Positions 8,151-15,726 of a DNA stretch of 64,000 nucleotides are shown in pieces; position 1 is the stretch's first letter; every line of letters begins with the position of its first letter. Source of the DNA: Streptomyces sp. CB02414 (GTDB lineage: Bacteria; Actinomycetota; Actinomycetes; Streptomycetales; Streptomycetaceae); contig NZ_LIPF01000001.1 of NCBI RefSeq assembly GCF_001905385.1, positions 62,001 through 126,000 on the forward strand. The letters are read 5' to 3'. A program made the position numbers and the translations under genes. A model generated the notes under the pieces. It was not told the origin of the DNA. It saw nothing but the letters and a program-made list of their open reading frames with translations, and ran no database searches.

Positions 8151-9832
8151 TCGGCCTCATTTCCGCCACCGCGGCGGGAGCGGCGGCGCGGGACCGGCTG
8201 GCCGCGGCGTGGCCGGACCGCACGCGCGTGTACGGGGGTCCCGTCGCGGACGCCGTACGGACCGCGTTCGCGGAGTGCGAGCAGCTCGTGTGCTTCCTGG
8301 CCACGGGGGCCGTGGTCCGGCTGGTGGCGCCGCTGCTGGACGACAAGCGGACGGACCCGGGTGTGGTCTGCGTCGACGAGGGCGGGCGGTTCGCCGTGTC
8401 GCTGGTCGGCGGCCACGGCGGCGGCGCCAACGAACTCGCCCGCGCCATCGGCGAGGTACTGGGCGCGGAGCCGGTGGTGACGACGGCGACGGACGCCGTG
8501 GGCCTGCCCGGCCTGGACACGCTCGGGCTGCCCGTGGAGGGTGACGTCGCCGGGGTCTCGCGGGCCCTGCTGGACGGTGAGCCGGTGGCGCTGCGGGCGG
8601 AGGTGAGCTGGCCGCTGCCGCCGCTGCCGGTCGCCGGAGAGGGGGCGCACACGGTCCGGGTGACCGACCGTCTGGTGGAGCCGGCCCCCGAGCGCGAGGT
8701 CGTGCTGCGCCCGCCGTCCCTGGTCGTCGGCGTCGGCGCTTCGAAGGGCGCGCCGGTCGACGAGGTGCTGGGGCTGGTGGAGGAGGCCCTGCGGGAGGCC
8801 GGGTTGTCCGTCGCGTCGGTCGCCGAGCTGGCCACCGTGGACGCCAAGGCGGAGGAGCCCGGCATCGTGGGCGCCGCCGAGCGGCTGGGCGTGCCGCTGG
8901 TGACGTACGCCGCCGGGGAGCTGGCGGGCGTCGAGGTGCCCAATCCGTCCGACGCCCCGCTGGCGGCCGTCGGCACGCCGTCGGTCGCGGAGGCGGCGGC
9001 GCTGGTGCGCGGCGGCGAACTCCTCGTGCCCAAGCGGAAGTCTGCGGCGTCGCCCGCCATGGCGACCTGCGCGGTCGTACGGCGGCCGGGCCGCGGGCGG
9101 CTCGCGGTGGTCGGGCTCGGGCCGGGCGCCCGGGACCTGGTGACGCCGCGCGCGCAGGCCGAGTTGCGGCGGGCGTCGGTACTGGTCGGGCTCGACCAGT
9201 ACGTCGACCAGATCCGCGACCTGCTGCGGCCGGGCACGCGCGTCCTGGAGTCGGGGCTCGGCGCCGAGGAGGAGCGGGCCCGGACGGCGGTCGAGGAGGC
9301 CCGGCGGGGTCACGCGGTGGCGCTGATCGGCAGCGGGGACGCCGGGGTGTACGCCATGGCCTCGCCGGCGCTGGCGGAGGCGTCCGACGACATCGACGTG
9401 GTCGGGGTGCCGGGCGTGACGGCGGCGCTGGCGGCCGGGGCGATCCTGGGCGCGCCGCTCGGCCACGACCACGTGTCGATCAGCCTGTCCGACCTGCACA
9501 CGCCGTGGGAGGTCATCGAGCGGCGGGTGCGGGCGGCGGCCGAGGCGGACATCGTCGTGACCTTCTACAACCCGCGCAGCCGGGGCCGCGACTGGCAGCT
9601 GCCCAAGGCGCTGGCGATTCTCGCGGAGCACCGGGAGCCGGCGACGCCGGTGGGTGTCGTGCGCAACGCGTCCCGCGTGGACGAGTCGAGCCGGCTGACC
9701 ACGCTCGCCGCCCTCGACCCGGCGACGGTCGACATGATGACGGTCGTGACGGTGGGCAACACCGCGACCCGGCAGATCGCCGGGCGCATGGTGACGCCGC
9801 GCGGTTACCGGTGGCAGGAGGAGCCAGCATGA
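8147..9832 (+). CDS. cobJ: CbiG-CobJ fusion: cobalamin biosynthesis CbiG domain plus precorrin-3B C17-methyltransferase
   Basis: This 561-residue protein joins a CbiG-like half (about residues 1-310; GLISATAAG at the start, FLATGAVVRLVAPLL, LVGGHGGGANELA, VVGVGASKGAP) to a CobJ/CbiH methyltransferase half beginning near residue 319 (LAVVGLGPGARDLVT, LIGSGDAGVYAMASP, VTFYNPRSRGRDWQL). CobJ methylates C17 and contracts the ring; CbiG opens the delta-lactone in the cobalt-early pathway. The start is an unusual TTG at 8147, chosen because GAAGGAG sits seven bases upstream and no ATG or GTG lies nearby; it overlaps the cobL stop as TTGA. An earlier in-frame ATG at 8105 lies within cobL. Fusion would let ring contraction and lactone processing be coupled. 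Confidence 0.93.
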   Translation: MIGLISATAAGAAARDRLAAAWPDRTRVYGGPVADAVRTAFAECEQLVCFLATGAVVRLVAPLLDDKRTDPGVVCVDEGGRFAVSLVGGHGGGANELARAIGEVLGAEPVVTTATDAVGLPGLDTLGLPVEGDVAGVSRALLDGEPVALRAEVSWPLPPLPVAGEGAHTVRVTDRLVEPAPEREVVLRPPSLVVGVGASKGAPVDEVLGLVEEALREAGLSVASVAELATVDAKAEEPGIVGAAERLGVPLVTYAAGELAGVEVPNPSDAPLAAVGTPSVAEAAALVRGGELLVPKRKSAASPAMATCAVVRRPGRGRLAVVGLGPGARDLVTPRAQAELRRASVLVGLDQYVDQIRDLLRPGTRVLESGLGAEEERARTAVEEARRGHAVALIGSGDAGVYAMASPALAEASDDIDVVGVPGVTAALAAGAILGAPLGHDHVSISLSDLHTPWEVIERRVRAAAEADIVVTFYNPRSRGRDWQLPKALAILAEHREPATPVGVVRNASRVDESSRLTTLAALDPATVDMMTVVTVGNTATRQIAGRMVTPRGYRWQEEPA

Positions 9833-10446
9833 ACCGCGTCGTCCATCCCATCGAGCAGGAGTCCTACCGGCGGCTGCGCGCCCGGCTGGACACCTCGCAC
9901 TTCCCGCCGCTGACCCGGGCGGTGGTGGAGCGGGTCATCCACTCCGCCGCCGACCTGGAGTACGCCACCGACCTCGTCACCGACGAGGCCGCGCTGGAGA
10001 AGGCGTACGCCGCGCTGCACGCCGGGGCGCCCGTCGTGGTGGACGTCGAGATGGTCGCGGCCGGGATCACCCGGCGGGAGACCGTCTGCCGGCTGAAGGA
10101 CGCCGTGGCCGGGCCGGGTCTGACCCGTTCGGCGCACGCGATCCGGCTCGCGTACGAGCAGGTCGGTCCCGGTGCCCTCTGGGTGATCGGCAACGCGCCG
10201 ACCGCCCTGGAGGAGCTGCTCACCCTGGACGCGGACCCGGCGCTCGTCATCGGTCTGCCCGTCGGCTTCGTCGGCGCGGCCGAGTCCAAGGCCGCGTTGC
10301 GCGACAGCGGGCTGCCCGCCGTCAGCAACGTGTCCGAGAAGGGCGGTTCGGCGGTCGCCGCCGCCGCGCTCAACGCCCTGCTGTACCACCCCACTTCGTA
10401 CTCCGAGCACTCCGAGTATCCCGAGCATTCCGAGGAGAAATCGTGA
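9829..10446 (+). CDS. cobH: precorrin-8X methylmutase CobH
   Basis: CobH moves the C11 methyl group to C12 to make hydrogenobyrinate. The 205-residue protein matches the CobH/CbiC family: RVIHSAADLEYATDL (His38 probably corresponds to the catalytic His), VVDVEMVAAGI, GLTRSAHAIRLAYEQ, WVIGNAPTAL and the C-terminal GLPVGFVGAAESKAAL. The ATG overlaps the upstream stop (ATGA), and the stop overlaps the cbiX GTG. The last 14 residues, after the conserved fold ends at about LNALLYHP, are a Ser/Glu-rich tail encoded by four 9-base near-repeats at 10401-10436. The tail is unlikely to be catalytic. Confidence 0.94.
   Translation: MNRVVHPIEQESYRRLRARLDTSHFPPLTRAVVERVIHSAADLEYATDLVTDEAALEKAYAALHAGAPVVVDVEMVAAGITRRETVCRLKDAVAGPGLTRSAHAIRLAYEQVGPGALWVIGNAPTALEELLTLDADPALVIGLPVGFVGAAESKAALRDSGLPAVSNVSEKGGSAVAAAALNALLYHPTSYSEHSEYPEHSEEKS
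10401..10436. repeat. four tandem 9-bp near-repeats in the cobH 3' end
   Basis: Four consecutive 9-base units read CTCCGAGCA, CTCCGAGTA, TCCCGAGCA and TTCCGAGGA. They encode the SEH-SEY-PEH-SEE tail of CobH. The unit length is a multiple of three, so gain or loss of a unit would keep the frame. They lie just upstream of the cbiX start. Confidence 0.8.
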
Positions 10447-11363
10447 CCACCCCCCCGCCCGCCCTGCTCGTCGCCGGACACGGCACCCGGGACGAGGCCG
10501 GAGCCGAGGCGTTCCGCGACTTCGTGCGCGAGCTGGGCCGCCGCCACCCCGAACTGCCCGTCGCGGGCGGCTTCATCGAGCTGTCCCCGCCGCCGCTCGG
10601 CGAGGCCGTCACCGAGCTGGTCGAGCGCGGGGTGCGCCGGTTCGCCGCGGTGCCGCTGATGCTGGTGTCCGCCGGGCACGCCAAGGGCGACATCCCGGCG
10701 GCGCTGTCCCGCGAGAAGGAGCGCCACCCCGGCGTCTCGTACACCTACGGGCGTCCGCTGGGCCCGCACCCGGCGCTGCTGCGCGTGCTGGAGCGGCGGC
10801 TCGCGGAGGCGGTCGACCCGGCCTGGGACCCCGCCGAGGTGACCGTGCTGCTGGTGGGGCGCGGGTCGACGGACCCGGACGCCAACGCCGAGGTGTTCAA
10901 GGCGGCGCGGCTGCTGTGGGAGGGGCGCGGGTACGGGGCCGTGGAGACGGCGTTCGTGTCGCTGGCGAAGCCGGACGTGCCGGGCGGCCTGGAGCGGTGT
11001 GTGCGGCTGGGGGCGCGGCGGGTCGTGGTGCTGCCGTACTTCCTGTTCACGGGCATCCTCCCGGACCGGGTCCGGCACCAGACCGAGGAGTGGGCCGCCG
11101 CGCACCCGGAGACCGAGGTGCGGTCGGCGGACGTGATCGGCCCGGAGCCGGAGCTGCTGGACCTGGTGTGGGAGCGGTACGAGGAGGCCGTGAAGGGCGA
11201 CCTTCGGATGAACTGCGACTCCTGCGTGTACCGGATCGCGCTGCCGGGGTTCGAGGACAAGGTGGGGCTGCCGCAGCAGCCGCACTTCCACCCCGACGAC
11301 GACGGCCATCACCACCACGGGCACCATCACGGGCATGGACACGCACACTCCCACGCACACTGA
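10443..11363 (+). CDS. cbiX: CbiX-type sirohydrochlorin chelatase with His-rich tail
   Basis: A long CbiX of 306 residues with two tandem chelatase half-domains: the first with AGHGTRDEAG (metal-site His) and the second with LVGRGSTDPDAN. These enzymes insert Co2+ (or Fe2+) into sirohydrochlorin without ATP. After the fold come MNCDSCVYR, matching the MxCxxC motif proposed to bind an iron-sulfur cluster in long CbiX proteins, and then a very His-rich tail of about 25 residues that could store or deliver metal. GTG at 10443 overlaps the cobH stop. The last 29 bases overlap the next gene in another frame, and the His tail is encoded partly in that overlap. Whether it serves B12, siroheme or both is not decided by sequence. 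Confidence 0.88.
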   Translation: MTTPPPALLVAGHGTRDEAGAEAFRDFVRELGRRHPELPVAGGFIELSPPPLGEAVTELVERGVRRFAAVPLMLVSAGHAKGDIPAALSREKERHPGVSYTYGRPLGPHPALLRVLERRLAEAVDPAWDPAEVTVLLVGRGSTDPDANAEVFKAARLLWEGRGYGAVETAFVSLAKPDVPGGLERCVRLGARRVVVLPYFLFTGILPDRVRHQTEEWAAAHPETEVRSADVIGPEPELLDLVWERYEEAVKGDLRMNCDSCVYRIALPGFEDKVGLPQQPHFHPDDDGHHHHGHHHGHGHAHSHAH

Positions 11364-12438
11364 GGCCCGGGGGCCGCACGCTGAGCACACAGGGCCCGAC
11401 CTGCGGCACCACGGGGACGCCGAGGTGCGCGACGACGGTTCGGCGCTGGTGGACCTCGCGGTGAACGTCCGCGCGGACACTCCCCCGGCCTGGCTGCGCG
11501 AGCACGTCGCCGGTTCGCTCGGCTCGCTCGCGGCCTACCCGGACGGGCGGGCCTCGCGGGCGGCGGTGGCGGCCCGGCACGGGCTGCCGGTGGAGCGGGT
11601 GCTGCTGACGGCGGGTGCGGCGGAGGCGTTCGTGCTGCTGGCGCGGGCGCTGAAGGTGCGCCGGCCGGTCGTGGTGCACCCGCAGTTCACGGAGCCGGAG
11701 GCGGCGCTGCGGGACGCGGGGCACACGGTCGGCCGGGTGCTGCTGCGGGAGGCGGACGGTTTCCGGCTGGACCCGGCCGCCGTCCCCGAGGACGCCGATC
11801 TGGTGGTCGTCGGCAATCCGACGAACCCGACGTCGGTGCTGCACCCGGCGCACACGGTCGCCGGGCTCGCCCGTCCCGGGCGGACGCTGGTCGTGGACGA
11901 GGCGTTCATGGACGCGGTGCCGGGTGAGCGGGAGGCGCTGGCCGGGCGCACGGACGTCCCCGGGCTGGTGGTCCTGCGCAGCCTCACCAAGACGTGGGGG
12001 CTGGCCGGGCTGCGCATCGGGTACGTCCTCGCCGCCCCGGACACCATCGCGGACCTGGAACGCGCCCAGCCCCTGTGGCCCGTGTCCACGCCCGCGCTGG
12101 CGGCGGCCGAGGCGTGCGTGGCGCCGCGGGCGCTGGCGGAGGCCGCACACGCGGCCCACCGCATCGCCGCGGACCGTGCCCACCTGGTCGCCGGGCTCGC
12201 GGACCTCGCGGGCGCCGGCCTGCGGGTCGTGGCTCCCGCCGAGGGTCCCTTCGTCCTGCTCCGCCTCCCGCGGGCCACCGCCGTACGCCACCGGCTGCGC
12301 GACCTCGGGTACGCGGTACGGCGCGGCGACACCTTCCCGGGGCTGGGTGAGGAGTGGCTGCGGCTGGCGGTACGGGACCGGGCGACGACGGACGGCTTCC
12401 TGGGGGCGCTGGGGCGGGCGGTGGCGGAGTCTCCGTGA
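11335..12438 (+). CDS. cobC: CobC-like PLP-dependent aminotransferase/decarboxylase
   Basis: A 367-residue fold-type I PLP enzyme. It shows VVVGNPTNPTSVLHP, the DEAFMD segment that contacts the cofactor, and the lysine motif RSLTKTWGLAGLRIGYVL, as in histidinol-phosphate aminotransferase and CobD/CobC threonine-phosphate decarboxylases. In the cobalamin pathway these enzymes make the (R)-1-amino-2-propanol linker of the nucleotide loop. The ATG at 11335 lies inside the end of cbiX, a 29-base overlap, so translation is probably coupled. It is the last gene of the operon. A role as a histidinol-phosphate-type aminotransferase cannot be fully excluded, but the position favours cobalamin. Confidence 0.86.
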   Translation: MDTHTPTHTEARGPHAEHTGPDLRHHGDAEVRDDGSALVDLAVNVRADTPPAWLREHVAGSLGSLAAYPDGRASRAAVAARHGLPVERVLLTAGAAEAFVLLARALKVRRPVVVHPQFTEPEAALRDAGHTVGRVLLREADGFRLDPAAVPEDADLVVVGNPTNPTSVLHPAHTVAGLARPGRTLVVDEAFMDAVPGEREALAGRTDVPGLVVLRSLTKTWGLAGLRIGYVLAAPDTIADLERAQPLWPVSTPALAAAEACVAPRALAEAAHAAHRIAADRAHLVAGLADLAGAGLRVVAPAEGPFVLLRLPRATAVRHRLRDLGYAVRRGDTFPGLGEEWLRLAVRDRATTDGFLGALGRAVAESP

Positions 12439-12790
12439 GCGGGGCGGGACCGTGCGGCCTGCGAGCCTCACGGCCGTTCCGAGTGCCCCGCCCGGGCCGG
12501 ACGCGCAGCCGTCCCCGTCGGGCCGACGGGACCGCGCGGACCGGCGTGCGTCCGACAGGCACCTTTCCCGGGCCCCGTGCGGAGTCCCTCAGAGCCTGCG
12601 CGCAGGAGCCGGACCGGCCCCACGCCCCCAGGAGCCGTGCCGGGCCAGCGCGCCGGACTCTCGCGCCTCCCCCGGAGCTTCGCGCGGTGCTCCGCCCGCA
12701 GCCCGGCACGGTCTTGCTCCCTCCCGGAACCGGAACCAGACCGGAATGGGACCGGAACCGGAACCGCCCGGCCGCCGCCCCCGTCGCCGG
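12439..12790. other. 352-bp convergent intergenic region with CCGGAACC repeats
   Basis: This gap lies between the ends of cobC and the LAETG protein gene, which face each other. I see no convincing gene. Around 12724-12770 the sequence contains repeated CCGGAACCGGAACC-type units (at least two blocks separated by AGACCGGAATGGGA), which could form hairpins and act as a two-way terminator. Confidence 0.5.
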
Positions 12791-13738
12791 TCAGCCGCGT
12801 CCGCGCCGGGCCAGCACCAGGGAGCCGCCGCCCGCCAGGACCAGCGCGGCGGCGCCCGCGGCGATGTACGGGGTGGCCGAGCTGCCGCCGGTCTCGGCCA
12901 GGTCCGCCTCGGCGCGGGCGCCCTGGGGCTGGACGTCGGCGGCCGGTTCCGCCTCCTGCTCGGCGGCGGGGGGCTCCTCGCCCTTCGCCGGGGGCTGTGC
13001 GGCCTCCGGCTCCGGGGCGGCCGGGGACTCGCAGGTCGCCTCGGCCAGGGTCAGGGTGCCGTCGACCTCGGCGACGTTCAGGTCGAGCGGGTTGACGGAC
13101 ACCTTGAGTTCGAGCGCGGTGGCGGCGGCCGTGGTCGAGGTGGTCCGCGTCTTGGAGAGGTCGAGCCGCACCTCGCCGACGCCGGGCACCTTCACCTCCG
13201 TCGGCCCGCCGGTGGTCAGCGTGACCTTCTTGCCGAGGACGGTCACCGCGCCCAGCAGGTTGGCGTCGGCGACCGGAGCCTTACCGGCCTCGCAGGTCGC
13301 CGTGGAGGTGACCTTCCCGACCTCGATCAGGGACAGCAGGGGCAGACCCGGGACGTGCACCTTGGCGTGGGCCAGTTCGGTGCGGCCCTCGCTCTTCGCC
13401 GCGGTCGCCGTCGCCTTCGCCTGGGCCACGTCGGCGCGCAGGACGCTGAAGGGCTTGCCGCCGTCGACGCCGTCGAGGCGGGCGGTCAGCGCGGTCTGCT
13501 CGGCGCTCTCGGGTGCCCGCACCTCGTTGAGGGTGACCGTGAGCGGGACGTTCACGGTCTTGTTGAGCAGGGACACGTCGAGCCCGGTGCGCAGGACGGT
13601 GGCGCTCGCGCGGCCGTGGTCGCCGGTCGCCTGTGCGGTGCCCGCGCCGGCCAGCGCCGCGGGACCGGCGGCGAGGGCGGTGGCCGCCGCGACGGTCACG
13701 AGGCGGCGTGCGGGCATGCGGAAGGTGTTGCCGTTCAA
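12791..13738 (-). CDS. secreted LAETG-motif surface protein (SCO1860-like)
   Basis: A 315-residue exported protein. The N-terminus has a signal peptide (MPARRLVTVAAATALAAGPA, cleavage likely after GTAQA). The mature part is Thr/Ala/Val-rich with no recognised enzyme motif and contains paired cysteines (TCEAG, TCESP). A Pro/Glu/Ala-rich spacer of about 50 residues follows, then LAETG, a hydrophobic helix and the basic end RRGRG: the arrangement recognised by class E sortases in Streptomyces. I favour the TTG at 13738 (reading MNGNTFRMPARR) because it keeps a typical n-region, but ATG at 13717 is almost as likely; neither has a strong ribosome site. It should be covalently attached to peptidoglycan. 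Function unknown. Confidence 0.82.
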   Translation of the reverse strand: MNGNTFRMPARRLVTVAAATALAAGPAALAGAGTAQATGDHGRASATVLRTGLDVSLLNKTVNVPLTVTLNEVRAPESAEQTALTARLDGVDGGKPFSVLRADVAQAKATATAAKSEGRTELAHAKVHVPGLPLLSLIEVGKVTSTATCEAGKAPVADANLLGAVTVLGKKVTLTTGGPTEVKVPGVGEVRLDLSKTRTTSTTAAATALELKVSVNPLDLNVAEVDGTLTLAEATCESPAAPEPEAAQPPAKGEEPPAAEQEAEPAADVQPQGARAEADLAETGGSSATPYIAAGAAALVLAGGGSLVLARRGRG

Positions 13739-13851
13739 GGTGGTGGGACCCCCAGTGAGACATGCGTGCGGGACACGCATGAGCGACATGCTTGGGACCC
13801 GGAAAGGATGTCGCCGCGCACGGCGAACCGTCAGCGATAGCGGGGCACTTC

Positions 13852-13866
13852 ACCCCTTCGTGGGGT
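13852..13866. terminator. short hairpin downstream of the amidohydrolase gene
   Basis: ACCCC-TTCGT-GGGGT forms a 5-bp stem about 60 bases beyond the amidohydrolase stop in its direction of transcription. No strong U-tract follows, which is usual for Streptomyces. It may also lie in the leader of the LAETG protein mRNA. Confidence 0.4.
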
Positions 13867-13924
13867 TTCCGCCCGTCTTTTCGAATCCCACGGCACGGGT
13901 GTTCCCCGCCGTCACTCCGGTCGG

Positions 13925-15016
13925 CTAACCGACGACCCGCCCGTTCAGCACCACCCGGCGCGGAGCGCGGAGCACGCGCACGTCCGCGCGCGGGTCCTCG
14001 TCGAACACCACCAGGTCGGCCGGCGCGCCCTCGTCCAGGCCGGGGCGCCCCAGCCAGCGCCGGGCCGCCCAGGTCGTCGCGGCCAGCGCCTCGACGGGCG
14101 GGATGCCGGCGGTGACCAGTTCCCCGACCTCCGCCGCCGCCAGGCCGTGCGCCAGCGAGCCGCCCGCGTCGGTGCCGACGAAGACCGGGATTCCGGCGTC
14201 GTAGGCGTTGCGCACGGTGTCGTAGCGGCGTTCGTGGAGCCGGCGCATGTGGGCCGACCAGCGGGGGAACCTGGATTCGCCGCCGTCGGCGAGGGCGGGG
14301 AAGGTGGCGATGTTGACCAGGGTCGGCACGATGGCGACGCCCCGCTCGGCGAAGAGCGGGATGGTGTCGTCGGTGAGGCCCGTGGCGTGCTCGACGCAGT
14401 CGATGCCGGCCTCGACGAGGTCGCGCAGGGAGTCCTCGGCGAAGCAGTGGGCGGTGACGCGGGCACCGAGGCGGTGGGCCTGAGCGATGGCCGCCTCCAC
14501 GGCGCCGCGCGGCCAGCAGGCGGACAGGTCGCCGAGGTCGCGGTCGATCCAGTCGCCGACCAGCTTCACCCAGCCGTCACCGCGCCGGGCCTCCTGGGCG
14601 ACGTAGGCGACGAGGTCGTCGGGCTCGACCTCCCAGGCGTAGTTGCGGATGTAGCGGCGGGTGCGGGCGATGTGCCGGCCGGCCCGGATGATCTTCGGGA
14701 GGTCGTCGCGGTCGTCGATCCAGCGGGTGTCGGAGGGTGAGCCGGCGTCGCGGATGAGCAGGGTGCCCGCCTCGCGGTCGGTCAGCGCCTGCTTCTCGGC
14801 GACGTCCTCGGGCACGGCTCCGTGCTGGTCGAGCCCGACGTGGCAGTGGGCGTCGACCAGGCCGGGCAGGGCCCAGCCGCGCACGGTGCGGATGTCGGCG
14901 GCGCCGGCCGGGCGGTCGTACGAGACCCTGCCGTCGACCACCCACAGCTCGTCCCGGACGTCCTCCGGTCCGACGAGCACCCGACCCTTGACGTGCAGCA
15001 CCGTGCGATCGCTCAT
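13925..15016 (-). CDS. metal-dependent amidohydrolase
   Basis: A 363-residue amidohydrolase-superfamily TIM-barrel enzyme. The metal ligands are all visible: HxH in VDAHCHVGL, the bridging-lysine region WVKLVGDWID, a His in VTAHCFAEDS, a His in CVEHATGLTDD, and the Asp in VFVGTDAGGSLAHG. The C-terminus returns to the small beta domain with GAPADLVVFDEDPRAD. This pattern fits imidazolonepropionase/prolidase-like or aryl-dialkyl hydrolase subgroups; the substrate cannot be named from sequence. The ATG at 15016 has AAGGTG eight to twelve bases upstream; the open frame continues further 5' but without a family match. It is probably monocistronic. Confidence 0.85.
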   Translation of the reverse strand: MSDRTVLHVKGRVLVGPEDVRDELWVVDGRVSYDRPAGAADIRTVRGWALPGLVDAHCHVGLDQHGAVPEDVAEKQALTDREAGTLLIRDAGSPSDTRWIDDRDDLPKIIRAGRHIARTRRYIRNYAWEVEPDDLVAYVAQEARRGDGWVKLVGDWIDRDLGDLSACWPRGAVEAAIAQAHRLGARVTAHCFAEDSLRDLVEAGIDCVEHATGLTDDTIPLFAERGVAIVPTLVNIATFPALADGGESRFPRWSAHMRRLHERRYDTVRNAYDAGIPVFVGTDAGGSLAHGLAAAEVGELVTAGIPPVEALAATTWAARRWLGRPGLDEGAPADLVVFDEDPRADVRVLRAPRRVVLNGRVVG

Positions 15017-15060
15017 GTCCCGCACCTTAGACCGGGTCCCGGGGCCGTTCGAAGGCCCGG

Positions 15061-15558
15061 TCACCGGCCGCCGTCCCGCCGTACTGCCGCGCGGGCGCGC
15101 AGTTCGGTCGCGTACCCGGCCGCGACGGCGCTCGCGACGGCGGTCAGGGCGAGGACGGCGACGCCGGGGTTGACGTAGCCGGGGACGTCGGCGGTGTCGT
15201 AGGTCTCGCCGTCGACGGTCTCGCAGCTGAAGCGCAGGGGCAGGTAGGAGACGGAGTAGTCGATGACCTGACCGGACAGTTCCGGGGACACGCCGGCACG
15301 GCACGGCCGCAGCGGCGAGGAGCCCGCCCCGCCGTCCTCCGCTTCCAGGGCCGCGAGACCCACGCCCAGCAGACCCCAGAGGTACAGCAGGGCGGCGGCC
15401 CAGCCCGCGACCCCGGCGACGACGCGGAAGGGCGCGCCCGGCTTGCGCGGCGCGGGCACGACGGCCGAGGCCGTCCGCACACGGGGATACGCGCCGGCGC
15501 CCCGGCGCAGGACGGCGGCCGTCGCCACCGCGACGAGGACGAGCAGAAGGAGGATCAC
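15061..15558 (-). CDS. small membrane protein, function unknown
   Basis: I do not recognise this 165-residue protein. It has an N-terminal hydrophobic helix (ILLLLVLVAVATAAV), a second (VVAGVAGWAAALLYLWGLLGVGLAAL), a loop of about 50 residues with two cysteines (RPCRAG, RFSCETV) that could be an extracellular disulfide-bonded segment, and a third helix (VNPGVAVLALTAVASAVAAGYA). It lies upstream of the amidohydrolase on the same strand with a 44-base gap, so the two may be co-transcribed. The start region is close to the divergent aminotransferase gene. Confidence 0.72.
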   Translation of the reverse strand: MILLLLVLVAVATAAVLRRGAGAYPRVRTASAVVPAPRKPGAPFRVVAGVAGWAAALLYLWGLLGVGLAALEAEDGGAGSSPLRPCRAGVSPELSGQVIDYSVSYLPLRFSCETVDGETYDTADVPGYVNPGVAVLALTAVASAVAAGYATELRARAAVRRDGGR

Positions 15559-15726
15559 GGGCCGAGTCCATCACCCCGACGATCACCGTGACTGTTGCGG
15601 AAGCCACAATTCCGGGCGTGGGGGTGTCGCAACGGAAGCCCTCCGGCGCGAGTGGCGGCGGGGGCGGTGGTTACTCTCGACTGCGTACGCGCCGTACACC
15701 TGACCGTTACTGAAGAGAGCACCGCC

